From contig NZ_VIVR01000001.1 of assembly GCF_007828955.1 (NCBI RefSeq), forward strand, positions 7,688,001 through 7,752,000: a DNA stretch of 64,000 nucleotides, given 5' to 3'. This DNA is from Kitasatospora atroaurantiaca. GTDB lineage: Bacteria; Actinomycetota; Actinomycetes; Streptomycetales; Streptomycetaceae. Below the pieces are notes generated by a model that saw only the letters and a program-made list of their open reading frames with translations, searched no databases and was not told the DNA's origin. Of this stretch, positions 51,073-59,160 are shown one piece after another. The translations under genes and the position numbers were made by a program. How positions within the stretch are numbered: the first letter of the stretch is position 1; each line of letters starts with the position of its first letter.

Positions 51073-51874
51073 CCATGGTCATCGACCACAGCAGCATCGC
51101 CTCGGCGGTGTCGGTGCGGGTTTCGTAGTCCCGGGCCAGGCGGCGTGAGCGCATCAGCCACGCGAATGTCCGTTCCACCAGCCACCTCTTCGGCAGCACC
51201 TTGAAGCCCGCAGTGTCGTGGTTGCGTTTGACCACCGTCAACGCGATGCGCCAAGCCTTCGCGGCGATGTCGACCAGGCTTCCGGTGTAGCCGCCGTCGG
51301 CCCACACGAGCGTCAGCCGGAAGTACCGTGCCCGCAGCCGGGCCAGCAGGCTCGCACCCGCCTCTCGGTCGGTGACGTTCGCGGCGGTGACCAGCACGGC
51401 CAGCAGCAGCCCGAGGCAGTCCACCACGATGTGCCTCTTGCGGCCCGGCACCATCTTCCCGCCGTCGTATCCGCGCGTTGCGGCCGGCACCGACGCGGCG
51501 GCCCGCACCGACTGCGAGTCGATGATCCCCGCCGTCGGCTCCGGATCCCGGCCCTCGGCCCGCCGAACCTTGTCGCGCAGCCGGTCGTGCAGCTCCTTGA
51601 TCAGGCCCTTGTCGCGCCAGCGTCGGTAGAAGGCGTAGACCCGGTCCCAAGCGGGGAAGTCCGCCGGCATCGCCCGCCATTTGATGCCGTTGTCGACCAG
51701 ATACCGCACGGCATCCAGCATCTGTCGGTGGCAATAGCCCTCCGGCTGGCCGCCCCGCCCCTCCAGCCACCCCGGCACCGGCAGCGATGCCCGGACCACG
51801 GCCCACTCCGTGTCCGTCATGTCCGACGGATACCGCGGCCGGCGCTCTGGCCGATCAGCCGCGTTCCCGTACAC
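51038..51874 (-). CDS. IS5-family transposase, copy B
   Basis: Same protein as copy A, with the DDE residues in IIDSQSVRAA, VWADGGYTGS and LPKRWLVERTFAWL. Because of the one-base difference upstream, the open frame here extends much further back (to 52483) than in copy A. This shows that the true start must lie downstream of the A-run, at the GTG 51874 or the ATG 51820. Confidence 0.88.
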   Translation of the reverse strand: MYGNAADRPERRPRYPSDMTDTEWAVVRASLPVPGWLEGRGGQPEGYCHRQMLDAVRYLVDNGIKWRAMPADFPAWDRVYAFYRRWRDKGLIKELHDRLRDKVRRAEGRDPEPTAGIIDSQSVRAAASVPAATRGYDGGKMVPGRKRHIVVDCLGLLLAVLVTAANVTDREAGASLLARLRARYFRLTLVWADGGYTGSLVDIAAKAWRIALTVVKRNHDTAGFKVLPKRWLVERTFAWLMRSRRLARDYETRTDTAEAMLLWSMTMVMSRRLARRSS

Positions 51875-52134
51875 ATGCGCGAGGCAATCACACAACGACA
51901 CGCGGGAGTTGGACGCAACCAGCACGCGCACGACAGACTGCAACACCAGGGCCTCCTGCTTTTGCTCACGGACTCGACACCCTTGAGCTGTGCAGGAGGC
52001 CCTACCTTCATGCGCCAACCGCTCGACGATCACCCAATCGGGACTTCCGTTCGATCGACAAGTTCCTTGATCGGTACGACAACGGCTTCTAACTTCGTCA
52101 CCGACTCCAATCTGGTGGATATGGGTCGGGCGCG

Positions 52135-54038
52135 GTGCGCACGGTCGCCTTCGGGGGCCGGAACTCCTGGGGCGTCTTATTGCTTGCGCCCGGGAGGCCA
52201 TGAGGAAGGTCTGCGGCGTACTCATGGCGATGCCGCTGGGATACAGCCGGGCTCCTACTCCACCGAGCGAATCACAGTGAACACGGGAACCACCTGTCCA
52301 CGGTTCCCGGTCGGCGGGCCTCCAACTCGCGGGCCGGGATAGGCACATCGACTGCTGAACGGGATGGGTGGGGCGGAGCCGCCGTAGTACTCCGAGCCGG
52401 GGAAAGCCCGGCACATGGGGAAGGGCGGCAGCGGTTTTGAGAAGGGAGGAGGCTGCAATGCCGAAAGAAGCACCGGTGAACACCGGTGCCCTGCTGGAAC
52501 AAGCCCCGTTGGGGCCTCGTCAGCGGGTATCGGAGATGCAGGCCAAGCTTCACCGTTGGGCGGCGGCCGATCCCGGCCGCCGGTTCGACGACTTGTTCAA
52601 CCTCGTGCACGACCCGGCGACGCTGATCGTGGCGTTCGATCGGGTGGCCGGCAACCGGGGGGCTCGAACCGCCGGCATTGATGACCTGACGGTCGCCGAC
52701 GTGGAGGAGCGGATCGGAGTTCCCGGGTTTCTGGACGACCTGCGTGCTCAGCTCAAGGCGGGCACGTTTCGGGCTCTTCCGGTGCGGGAGAAGATGATTC
52801 CCAAGCCGGGCGGGTCGGGGAAGGTCCGGCGACTGGGGATTCCCGTCGTTGCCGACCGGGTCGTCCAGGCCGCGCTGAAGCTGGTGCTGGAGCCGATCTT
52901 CGAGGCCGACTTCAAGCCGGTCTCCTACGGGTTCCGGCCCAACCGGCGGGCCCAGGATGCGATTGCCGAGATCCACTTCTTCGGAACCCGCGGATACCGC
53001 TGGGTTCTGGACGCGGACATCCAGGCGTGCTTCGACGAGATCGAACACGCCCCGTTGATGGACCGCATCCGGATGCGGATCAAGGACAAGCGGGTCCTGG
53101 CCCTGGTGAAGGCGTTCTTGAAGGCCGGGGTCCTCACGGAACTCGGAGAGCTTCAGGACACCCACACCGGGACACCGCAGGGAGGCGTCATTTCGCCCCT
53201 CCTGGCCAACATCGCCTTGTCGGTGCTCGATGAGCACCTTCACCGGGCATGGGAGCCGGAGGGTGTGATGTCGACCCAGCGACAGCGGGAGAGGCGGCGG
53301 CGTATCAAGGGCCTGCCGAACTGGCGAGTCGTCCGCTACGCGGACGACTTCGTGGTTCTGGTCCACGGGACCGAGCAGGACACCGAGATCCTGCGCGAGG
53401 AGATCGCTCACGTCCTGCGGCCGATGGGCCTTCGGCTTTCGCCAGCGAAGACCCGCGTCGTCCACATGAGCGAGGGTTTCGACTTCCTGGGGTTCCACAT
53501 CCAGTGGCGCCGCAAGCGAGGAACGAGCAAGTGGTACGTCTACACCTTCGTCGCTCAACGGCCCCAGCGGTCGGTGAAGGCGAAGATCCGTGCCCTGACC
53601 CGCAAGACGTCGCAACAGGACCTGGGTTACGTGCTGACCAGTCTGAACATGGTCATGCGCGGATGGGCCAACTACTTCCGGCACGCCGTCGCGAAGAACA
53701 CCTTCAGCATGCTGGACAACTTCACCTGGTGGAGGCTGATCCGGATGCTGCGCGAGCGGCACCACTGGACGTGGTCGGATGTCCGCCGCCGGTTCGTCAC
53801 CCCCTCCGGGCGGTGGCTTCCGATAGCGGCGGGCGAGGTCGAACTGCAGAAGATCAGCGCGATCCCGGTCACCCGGTATCGCTACCGCAGCAAGTCGATC
53901 CCCAGTCCCTGGCCCCTGCAAGAAGCTTGACGGCAAAGGCCGTGGAGAGCCCGTTGCGTTGAGAGGCGCACGGCGGGTTCGGCGAGAGGTCCGGGGAAAC
54001 GGGCCGGGAGCAATCCCGACACCGCGCCCCGGGCCTAC
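52135..54038 (+). mobile_element. Group II intron
   Basis: The 5' end is placed at GTGCG (52135), the usual group II start. The ORF for the intron-encoded protein lies at 52458-53930. Domain V lies at 53945-53980 (a hairpin from GAGAGCCCGTTGCG to GCACGGCGGGTTC, with the AGC triad). Domain VI follows, ending near CCTAC at 54038. The 3' flank is an IS5 transposase gene; the 5' flank does not match the missing part of that gene. Confidence 0.75.
52458..53930 (+). CDS. ltrA: Group II intron reverse transcriptase/maturase
   Basis: The 490-residue protein has RT domains 0-7: IPKPGGSGKVRRLGIPVVADRVVQAALKLVLEPIFE (RT2), YGFRPNRRAQDAIAEI, WVLDADIQACFDEIEH (RT3), GTPQGGVISPLLANIALSVLDE (RT4) and the catalytic RYADDFVVL (RT5). 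A maturase domain X follows (MVMRGWANYFRHAVAKNTFSMLD), then a GIIM-like region (WWRLIRMLRERHHWTWSDVRRRF). No HNH endonuclease domain is visible, so it is likely En-minus and uses replication-fork targets. The ATG at 52458 follows GGGAGGAGGC. Appears full-length and functional. Confidence 0.9.
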   Translation: MPKEAPVNTGALLEQAPLGPRQRVSEMQAKLHRWAAADPGRRFDDLFNLVHDPATLIVAFDRVAGNRGARTAGIDDLTVADVEERIGVPGFLDDLRAQLKAGTFRALPVREKMIPKPGGSGKVRRLGIPVVADRVVQAALKLVLEPIFEADFKPVSYGFRPNRRAQDAIAEIHFFGTRGYRWVLDADIQACFDEIEHAPLMDRIRMRIKDKRVLALVKAFLKAGVLTELGELQDTHTGTPQGGVISPLLANIALSVLDEHLHRAWEPEGVMSTQRQRERRRRIKGLPNWRVVRYADDFVVLVHGTEQDTEILREEIAHVLRPMGLRLSPAKTRVVHMSEGFDFLGFHIQWRRKRGTSKWYVYTFVAQRPQRSVKAKIRALTRKTSQQDLGYVLTSLNMVMRGWANYFRHAVAKNTFSMLDNFTWWRLIRMLRERHHWTWSDVRRRFVTPSGRWLPIAAGEVELQKISAIPVTRYRYRSKSIPSPWPLQEA

Positions 54039-54528
54039 TCAGCGGGCCAGGCTGGAGCCGCTGTTGCCCGTGGGCAAGAAGCCTGGGCGGCCTCCGGTCT
54101 GGTCCAAGCAGCAGCTGATCAACGGCATACGCTGGCGGACGCGGACCGGTGCGCCGTGGCGCGACGTTCCCGCCCGCTACGGCCAGTGGGAGACCATCTA
54201 CGGTCTCTTCCGGCGCTGGCAGCGTGACGGCACTTGGAGCCGGATCCTCACCCAGTTGCAAGCCGAGGCCGACGCGAAAGGCCTGATCACCTGGGACGTG
54301 AGCGTGGACTCCACCGTCGCGCGGGCGCATCAGCACGCGGCTGGCGCCCGCAAAAGGGGGATTTGCAGCGGGACAAACCAGGTGGAGTTGCTGCCGAGCC
54401 CGCCGACCACGGGCTCGGACGCTCACGAGGTGGACTGACCACGAAGGTGCACCTGGCGGTCGAGCACGGACAGAAGCCGCTCTCCTTCCTGGTCACAGCT
54501 GGCCAGCGGCACGACAGCCCCCAGTTCC
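54039..54528 (+). pseudogene. IS5-family transposase remnant, 3' exon of the intron
   Basis: Continues directly from the intron: QRARLEPLLPVGKKPGRPPVWSKQQLINGIRWRTRTGAPWRDVPARYG, then DSTVARAHQHAAGARKRG, then after a frameshift near 54430 LTTKVHLAVEHGQKPLSFLVTAGQRHDSPQF. The first dozen residues are missing 5' of the intron and the last third is replaced at 54528 by another gene's end. Inactive. Confidence 0.8.
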
Positions 54529-54795
54529 CGAGAAACCGTCGCGACCTGCACCCACGCGGCGATCAGTCCGCTGTGCCGACGGGCCGAAGCCCTGGCGCTA
54601 CCGATGCTCGGGTATGTCGACCCGTACGACGACACTTGGTTCAACCAGTCGCAGATACGGCTTGTCGTCCCCGAGCTCAGCGCTCTGCTTGACGACGCGT
54701 CCCCCGCGGAAGCCGAGGCGGCGGCTGAGCTGCTCGTTCTCTCGGAACAGCTTCAGCACATGCCCCACCGCTACCTCGTCTTCGTCGGAGACTGA
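54529..54795 (+). pseudogene. C-terminal fragment of a conserved hypothetical protein
   Basis: One frame reads HAAISPLCRRAEALALPMLGYVDPYDDTWFNQSQIRLVVPEL, ending QLQHMPHRYLVFVGD. The PxLGYVDPYDDTxFN and PHRYLVFxGD pattern belongs to a widespread Streptomyces family of unknown function. The N-terminal half is missing; the ATG at 54604 would make only 63 residues. It is joined to the transposase remnant at 54528. Confidence 0.65.
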
Positions 54796-54815
54796 CAGGC
54801 ACTTCTGAGAGGACG

Positions 54816-55214
54816 TTAAGTCCGTTTCTGGTAGCGGCCTCGTCCGGGCTGGGTGAGGAAGCCTTGGCGGGTGAGGCGTCCCAGGCGACTGCGGGTGACG
54901 TTCAGGGCTGGGTCGTCGGTGGGCATGCCGATGAGTTCGTGTAGTTCGCGGACTCGGAATGTCTGGTCGGGGTGCTGGTTGAAGGCGTTCACGATGGCCT
55001 GGTAGGCGGCGCTCGAGCCGGCCGGATCCGGTGCGATCCCGGTCGGCGCGAGTTCGGTGATGACCTTCCGGGTGGTGGCCAGGTCCGCGAGGCGTGCTTC
55101 GGTATCGGTGAGGGCGGCGGTGAGGTGCTCGATCTGGTCGCGTAGTTCGTCGGCGCGGGCAGTGGCCTCGTCGTGCCGGGCCTGGAGGTCCGCCAGGAAT
55201 TCGGTGACGTTCAT
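54816..55214 (-). CDS. IS-encoded coiled-coil plus winged-helix accessory protein
   Basis: The 132-residue protein has an N-terminal coiled coil (residues 1-55; LADLQARHDEATARADELRDQIEHLTAALTDTEARLADL) and a winged helix (70-130; YQAIVNAFNQHPDQTFRVRELHELIG, LNVTRSRLGRLTRQGFLTQPGRGRYQ). The YQxIVN start, SRxxRLxxxGxL wing and PGRxxY end match the passenger protein of the copy A/B elements, giving the same family in two different ISs. The ATG overlaps the transposase stop (ATGA), so it is translated after the transposase. Confidence 0.75.
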   Translation of the reverse strand: MNVTEFLADLQARHDEATARADELRDQIEHLTAALTDTEARLADLATTRKVITELAPTGIAPDPAGSSAAYQAIVNAFNQHPDQTFRVRELHELIGMPTDDPALNVTRSRLGRLTRQGFLTQPGRGRYQKRT

Positions 55215-56065
55215 GCGGCCGCCTGGAGGGTGTCGCGCCAGGCCGGTGCGGGTGTGGTGAGGCGGCGGGCCATGTTCGCGGTGGAAGCCCAGTAGACGCG
55301 CGAGGCGGAGTTGTCGGGCCTGTGGTCGTACTCGCGGGCCAGGCGCCGGTGCAGCATCAGCGTGCCGTTGACCTGCTCAACCACCCACCGCTTGGGCTGC
55401 GGGACGAAGCCCCTGCCCTGGTCGGCCGGGTTGCGGCGGACGACCTCGACGGTGACGTCCAGCAGTGCGCCGTGGATGATCACCTCGTCCTTGAAGCCCT
55501 GGTCCACCAGGGCTTTCTCCAGGCGGTTGCCGCACCGCTCGGCCGCCTGGTCGAGCAGGGCCGTGCCGGCGGCGTTGTCGTGCGCCGACGCGGCCAGGAC
55601 CACGACGCCGATGATCAGCCCCAGCACGTCGACGGCCAGTCCCCGCTTGCGCCCCGGTGTCCTCTTGTTCGCGTCCAGTCCCGTCGTGGTCTTGGGGACA
55701 CCCGCGGCCGCGCGCACGGACTGGGTGTCGATGACCACGAGGGACGGGTCCTCTAATCGGCGGGCCTTCTCCCTCACCTGGCAGCGCAGAAGTTCCTGGA
55801 TTCGCTGGTCAAGCCCGTCCTGGCGCCACAGCGTGAAGTAGTAGAACACCGCCGACCAGACCGGCAGATCGTGGGGCAGGTAACGCCACTGACAGCCCGT
55901 CCGGTTCTGGTAGAAGATCGCGTTCACGACCTCCCGGAGATTACAGGCCCCGGGGTCTCCGGTCGCCGACCGCCTCACACGGTCCTGTTTCCAGGCCGTG
56001 ATCATCGGCTCGATCAACACCCACTGCTCATCCGATAAGTCGCTGGGATACGGCTCTCGCTCCAT
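55211..56065 (-). CDS. IS5-family transposase
   Basis: The 284-residue protein begins MEREPYPSDLSDEQWVLIEPMI. The DDE core shows VVIDTQSVRAAAGVPKT (first Asp), LEKALVDQGFKDEVI (second Asp) and QPKRWVVEQVNGTLMLHRRLAREYD (Glu). The ATG at 56065 begins the conserved start; an ATG at 56086 would add seven residues. Intact and probably active. It is the first gene of a two-gene unit with the accessory protein. Confidence 0.9.
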   Translation of the reverse strand: MEREPYPSDLSDEQWVLIEPMITAWKQDRVRRSATGDPGACNLREVVNAIFYQNRTGCQWRYLPHDLPVWSAVFYYFTLWRQDGLDQRIQELLRCQVREKARRLEDPSLVVIDTQSVRAAAGVPKTTTGLDANKRTPGRKRGLAVDVLGLIIGVVVLAASAHDNAAGTALLDQAAERCGNRLEKALVDQGFKDEVIIHGALLDVTVEVVRRNPADQGRGFVPQPKRWVVEQVNGTLMLHRRLAREYDHRPDNSASRVYWASTANMARRLTTPAPAWRDTLQAAA

Positions 56066-56342
56066 ACCTCTGATCCCAGCATGCACATGCCGAATGTCCG
56101 GCCGGTACGACGATCAGTACCACGAACGAGCGATCACGAACCGAGAGATAAGGGACTTAACGTCCTCTGAAACACGGCCTAGATGCCCGACCCCTGCCTT
56201 CTGGCGCCTGCCCCTTGCTCTGCCAGGACTGGACGAACCCCGCTGAACCGCTCGCGGCTCGCGCCCTCGGCCCGCTGCCCGGTCCCGAGCCGAAGCAGCG
56301 CCCCGCCGCGCACGCCGCGCTCGGACACCGCTCAGGCACGAC

Positions 56343-56385
56343 GTCAGCACGGGGTCAGGACCGTGTCAGGGTGGTGGGCCATAGT
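56343..56385 (+). promoter_or_regulatory. SARP-type promoter of tRNA-like copy 2
   Basis: GTCAG at 56343, 56354 and 56365 (11-bp steps), then 8 bp after the last heptamer, CATAGT at 56380-56385. Layout identical to copies 1 and 3. Downstream CTGTGCACAG (56391-56400), at or just after the expected start site, is a palindrome also kept in copy 3. Confidence 0.65.
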
Positions 56386-56470
56386 CGTTCCTGTGCACAG
56401 GGGGCCCAGAGAGAGACCGAGGCCTACTGCACAAGTTGGACGGCGCGCCGATGCGCAGGCTGTTCCGCTG

Positions 56471-56559
56471 GGAGAGGTGCCCGGAGTGGTTTATCGGGGA
56501 CCGGGGCTCTGGCCCCGATCGGGTGAAAGCCCACGCAGGTTCGAATCCTGCCTTCTCCG
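56471..56559 (+). tRNA. Class II tRNA-Ser-like gene, copy 2
   Basis: 89 nt. Acceptor, D arm, T arm and discriminator G are identical to copy 1. The anticodon arm differs only on its 3' side (CCCCGATC instead of CCCTGGTC), replacing a G-T pair with G-C but losing an outer pair. The variable-arm loop is GAAA instead of GCAA. The loop core CTCTGG is unchanged. Lies about 300 bp after an IS5-type element and about 250 bp before an SDR fragment. Confidence 0.7.
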
Positions 56560-56805
56560 CCGACACGGCCAGCAACCAGGCCCCGGTCGCGCAACGCCGG
56601 CCCGCGACGGTTGCCCGGCCAAGCCCCGGAACCCACCCGCCATGGCGAGCCGGCGCACGCTCGGCACTGACCGGCCATCAACTCCACCCGCGCCGCCTCC
56701 GAAGCCGGGCCAAGCCGCACCTTTCCGCATGTTCTGCAGCTGCGCCGCGGCCGCGCCAACCCTCGAACACGGGCCCGCCCGGCAGGCTGCGCCGTGCCGC
56801 TGGTG

Positions 56806-57020
56806 GGGTTCCTCGAGACCGCCCGCCGCCTCGCCGCGGGCCACACCGTCTACATCGGAAGCCGCGACGCCGAACGCGGGCGCCTGGCCGCCGAGCAGTT
56901 GGGCGCACCGCTGGTCCAGCTCGACACCACCGATGACGCGTCCGTCGAGGCGGCGGCGAGGACCATCGAGGCCGATGGAGGGCTGGACGTACTGATCAAC
57001 AACGCGGGCACCGAGATCTT
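56806..57020 (+). pseudogene. SDR dehydrogenase, N-terminal fragment
   Basis: The frame reads FLETARRLAAGHTVYIGSRDAERGRLAAEQLGAPLVQLDTTDDASVEAAARTIEADGGLDVLINNAGTE. This is the nucleotide-binding half of a classical SDR with the NNAG motif, lacking the first strand and TGxxxGxG. The matching C-terminal half is at 58498-58891 on the same strand, so the gene was split by about 1.5 kb of inserted DNA. Confidence 0.75.
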
Positions 57021-57129
57021 CCTCGGCCGGCTCGGCACCACACGCAATACCGAACGCACCCGGCTCCGGGCCGACTACGACCGGCCCTCCGCGTCGTCGC
57101 TGAGATCGACGCCGCCAACACCATGGACG

Positions 57130-57560
57130 AGGAGTCCGCACGAGAATCTCCGCAGCCCAGCGGACCGGGAACGACAGCCGCATCCGGGCCGCCATGGACC
57201 GGCTCCTGCGCGGCGAGATCCCGCCCGGCGGAACGTGCGACGTCAAGACCTTCGCCCGCGAAGCGGGCGTCGACCGCACCGCCTTCCACGGCACCTGCCC
57301 CTACGCGTACCTCCGCGCCGAATTCGAGCAACGTCTCCAGGCCCTGCAGCAGGCCGGAGACATCCCCGACCCCCGCGAAGCCCAGATCACCCGCCTCGAA
57401 GCAGATCGCCCGATCGGAGCAGACGATCGACGAGCTCACGGACTACCGCACCCAGGCCCTTGTCTGACTCACCGCCCAGCACGAGGAGATCAGTCGACTC
57501 CGCGAAGCCGCCGTGGGTACCACTCGGGTCAGCCGGCTGCCGCCACCCCGAACCACCGTC
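57130..57560 (+). pseudogene. Decayed TnpC-like accessory protein of a recombinase-type transposon
   Basis: The frame reads SRIRAAMDRLLRGEIPPGGTCDVKTFAREAGVDRTAFHGT and YLRAEFEQRLQALQQAGDIPDPREAQITRLEAD, then in another frame SEQTIDELTDYRTQALV, a stop, and LTAQHEEISRLREAA. This matches small helical proteins encoded next to tyrosine recombinases in Streptomyces (Tn554 TnpC-like). A frameshift and an in-frame stop inactivate it. It marks the insertion that split the SDR gene. Confidence 0.6.
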
Positions 57561-57613
57561 ATCGGGACATGCAGTCAATGCCGCATACCCGACCGAAGGC
57601 CGGCGCTCGCTGA

Positions 57614-58324
57614 TCAGATCGAGGTGGCGTCAGCCAGCGAAGGCACGGCGCACGGACGCAGGACCATGAGTGAGTCCTCCAAGGCCGCCACCATGGCAAA
57701 GGGAAACCGGTCGAGCTCAAGGCAGAGTGCAACGTCATCAGGATGGACTCCTTGACGCACACCCTCCGCCAGCTCGGCGGCGGCGCGCGACTCGGCAGCG
57801 CGGCGAAGGAACCCAGCAGCATCCGTCCCAGCCTCGGCAGCTCTCCGAGCGATGTATTGAGCGCACGCCAGATCTTCATCGGCCTGTCCGTCGTCGCCGG
57901 TGACCACGAACGTGACACTGTCACTCCTGCGTGTCCGCAAGAGCCGAGCCGTTGCCTCCGCCACCACGAAGCTGGCGCACAGCACCAGCGACGCCTCCTT
58001 GACCGCAAGGGCGCCGACCGTCCCTGCCGTGGTCTTCTGCACAACGGTCCGTCCGCCAAGGTCAACAGACCGCAGCAGGCCCGGCGAGTTGACCATGTCG
58101 AACCCAGGCGCGGGCGGCCCGTCTTTGAGCGCCACCCGATCCCGGTGGCGAGCCTTGAGCGCCAGAGCGTCGTCCAGCGACTCGGCAAGAATGATCTTTT
58201 CCGCCCCCTGAGCAAAGGCCCAGGCAGCCACGGTGAAAGCACGCATGACGTCGACTACGACCGCCACGGACGGAGCCTCGGCCAGCTCAGCGATGCCAAC
58301 GAAACGAGTGTCCATTCCGATCAT
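57614..58324 (-). CDS. ComB-like 2-phosphosulfolactate phosphatase family protein
   Basis: About 236 residues. VAVVVDVMRAFTVAAWAFAQGAEKIILAES, PPAPGFDMVNSPGLLRSVDLGGRTVVQKTTAGTVGA and the C-terminal DDVALCLELDRFPFAM match the ComB family (Mg2+-dependent 2-phosphosulfolactate phosphatase of coenzyme M synthesis). Actinobacteria lack coenzyme M, so members here have an unknown phosphatase role. The ATG at 58324 is favoured; an ATG at 58315 is possible. It was carried in with the insertion that splits the SDR gene and appears intact. Confidence 0.8.
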   Translation of the reverse strand: MIGMDTRFVGIAELAEAPSVAVVVDVMRAFTVAAWAFAQGAEKIILAESLDDALALKARHRDRVALKDGPPAPGFDMVNSPGLLRSVDLGGRTVVQKTTAGTVGALAVKEASLVLCASFVVAEATARLLRTRRSDSVTFVVTGDDGQADEDLACAQYIARRAAEAGTDAAGFLRRAAESRAAAELAEGVRQGVHPDDVALCLELDRFPFAMVAALEDSLMVLRPCAVPSLADATSI

Positions 58325-58497
58325 GATCGCGCATGCCCGACCCGAAGCAGTCAGAGAGTGATCTACATCATATCGACGGTCTCGAAGGTGCAACACCTCC
58401 GGCTGCCTGCGTCACAAAGGTGGTCCGCAACAACACGCCTGCTCAATCACCACACGGGGTCACCTGCACACGGCCTTTGCGGGACACAAGGCACACG

Positions 58498-58891
58498 TTC
58501 GAGACGAACGTGTTCGGCACCGTGCGTGTCCTGCACGCGTTCCTGCCGCTGCTCGAGCGCTCCGAGGCCCCGGCCGTGGTCAACGTCAGCAGCGGCCTGG
58601 CCTCGCTGACCCGGCTCACCACTTTGGGTGGCCCGTCGTACGTCTACCCGGGCGTGGCGTACCAGGCGTCGAAGACAGCGGTCAACGTGATCACCGTGCA
58701 GTACGCGAAGGGGTTCCCGAACATGCGGATCAACGCGGTGGAGCCCGGCTTCACCAGGACCGACCTGAACGGGAACACCGGCGTCCAGACCGTCGAGCAG
58801 GGCGCCGAGATCATCGTGCGTATGGCGCAGGTGGACCCCGACGGCCCCCACGGGAGGCTACTTCGACGCCGAGGACGCCCTTCCCTGGTAA
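58498..58891 (+). pseudogene. SDR dehydrogenase, C-terminal fragment
   Basis: The frame reads FETNVFGTVRVLHAFLPLLERSEAPAVVNVSSGLASLT, then the catalytic YxxxK in VAYQASKTAVNVITVQYAK and INAVEPGFTRTDLNGNTG. Near 58850 one extra C in a run shifts the frame; beyond it GYFDAEDALPW and TAA (58889-58891) finish the protein. The N-terminal half is at 56806. The SARP-type promoter of tRNA-like copy 3 starts 55 bp later. Confidence 0.75.
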
Positions 58892-58946
58892 GGCCGCACC
58901 AGGCGCCGTCACCTCGAGGGCGCCGCGCTCGGACACCCTCACAGAC

Positions 58947-58989
58947 GTCAGCACGACGTCAGGACCGCGTCAGAGCGGTGGGCCATAGT
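58947..58989 (+). promoter_or_regulatory. SARP-type promoter of tRNA-like copy 3
   Basis: GTCAG at 58947, 58958 and 58969 (11-bp steps), then 8 bp after the last heptamer, CATAGT at 58984-58989. Flanking sequence upstream (GCCGCGCTCGGACAC) and the CTGTGCACAG palindrome downstream are shared with copy 2. Confidence 0.65.
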
Positions 58990-59071
58990 CATACCTGTGC
59001 ACAGGGGCCCGTAAAGACACCGGGGCTCACGGCACAACGAGGACAGCAAGCGGTCCGCAGGCTGTTCCATT

Positions 59072-59160
59072 GGAGAGGTGCCCGGAGTGGTTTATCGGGG
59101 ATCTGAGCTCTGGCTCTAGTCGGGTGCAAGCCTGCGCAGGTTCGAATCCTGCCTTCTCCG
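59072..59160 (+). tRNA. Class II tRNA-Ser-like gene, copy 3
   Basis: 89 nt with the same acceptor, D and T arms as copies 1 and 2. The anticodon arm is diverged (ATCTGAGC-TCTG-GCTCTAGT), yet the four pairs next to the TCTG core are kept by a compensatory G-C to A-T change (GGGC/GCCC becomes GAGC/GCTC). Two mismatches sit at the base of the stem. The variable arm has GCCT for GCCC. This copy is the least like a decoding tRNA. Confidence 0.65.

Larger units (their letters stand above)
50460..52089 (-). mobile_element. IS5-type insertion sequence, copy B (1630 bp)
   Basis: Inverted copy of the element at 39780-41410, with the same terminal repeats and a TAA on both sides (50457-50459 and 52090-52092). 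TAA is the reverse complement of the TTA at copy A, so the duplications cannot by themselves exclude an inversion between the two copies. Differs from copy A by one A in a homopolymer upstream of the transposase. Confidence 0.9.
54808..56168 (-). mobile_element. IS5-type insertion sequence with co-directional accessory gene (about 1361 bp)
   Basis: AGAGGACGTTAAGTCC at 54808-54823 is repeated inverted at 56153-56168, framing a transposase and a small accessory gene that overlap by 4 nt. The sequence differs from copies A and B, so it is a separate element. Target duplication is unclear. Confidence 0.85.

Noticed and set aside
39780..52089. Composite transposon bounded by IS copies A and B
   Set aside because: Each copy has its own matching 3-bp flanks, which indicates two separate insertions, not one 12-kb unit.
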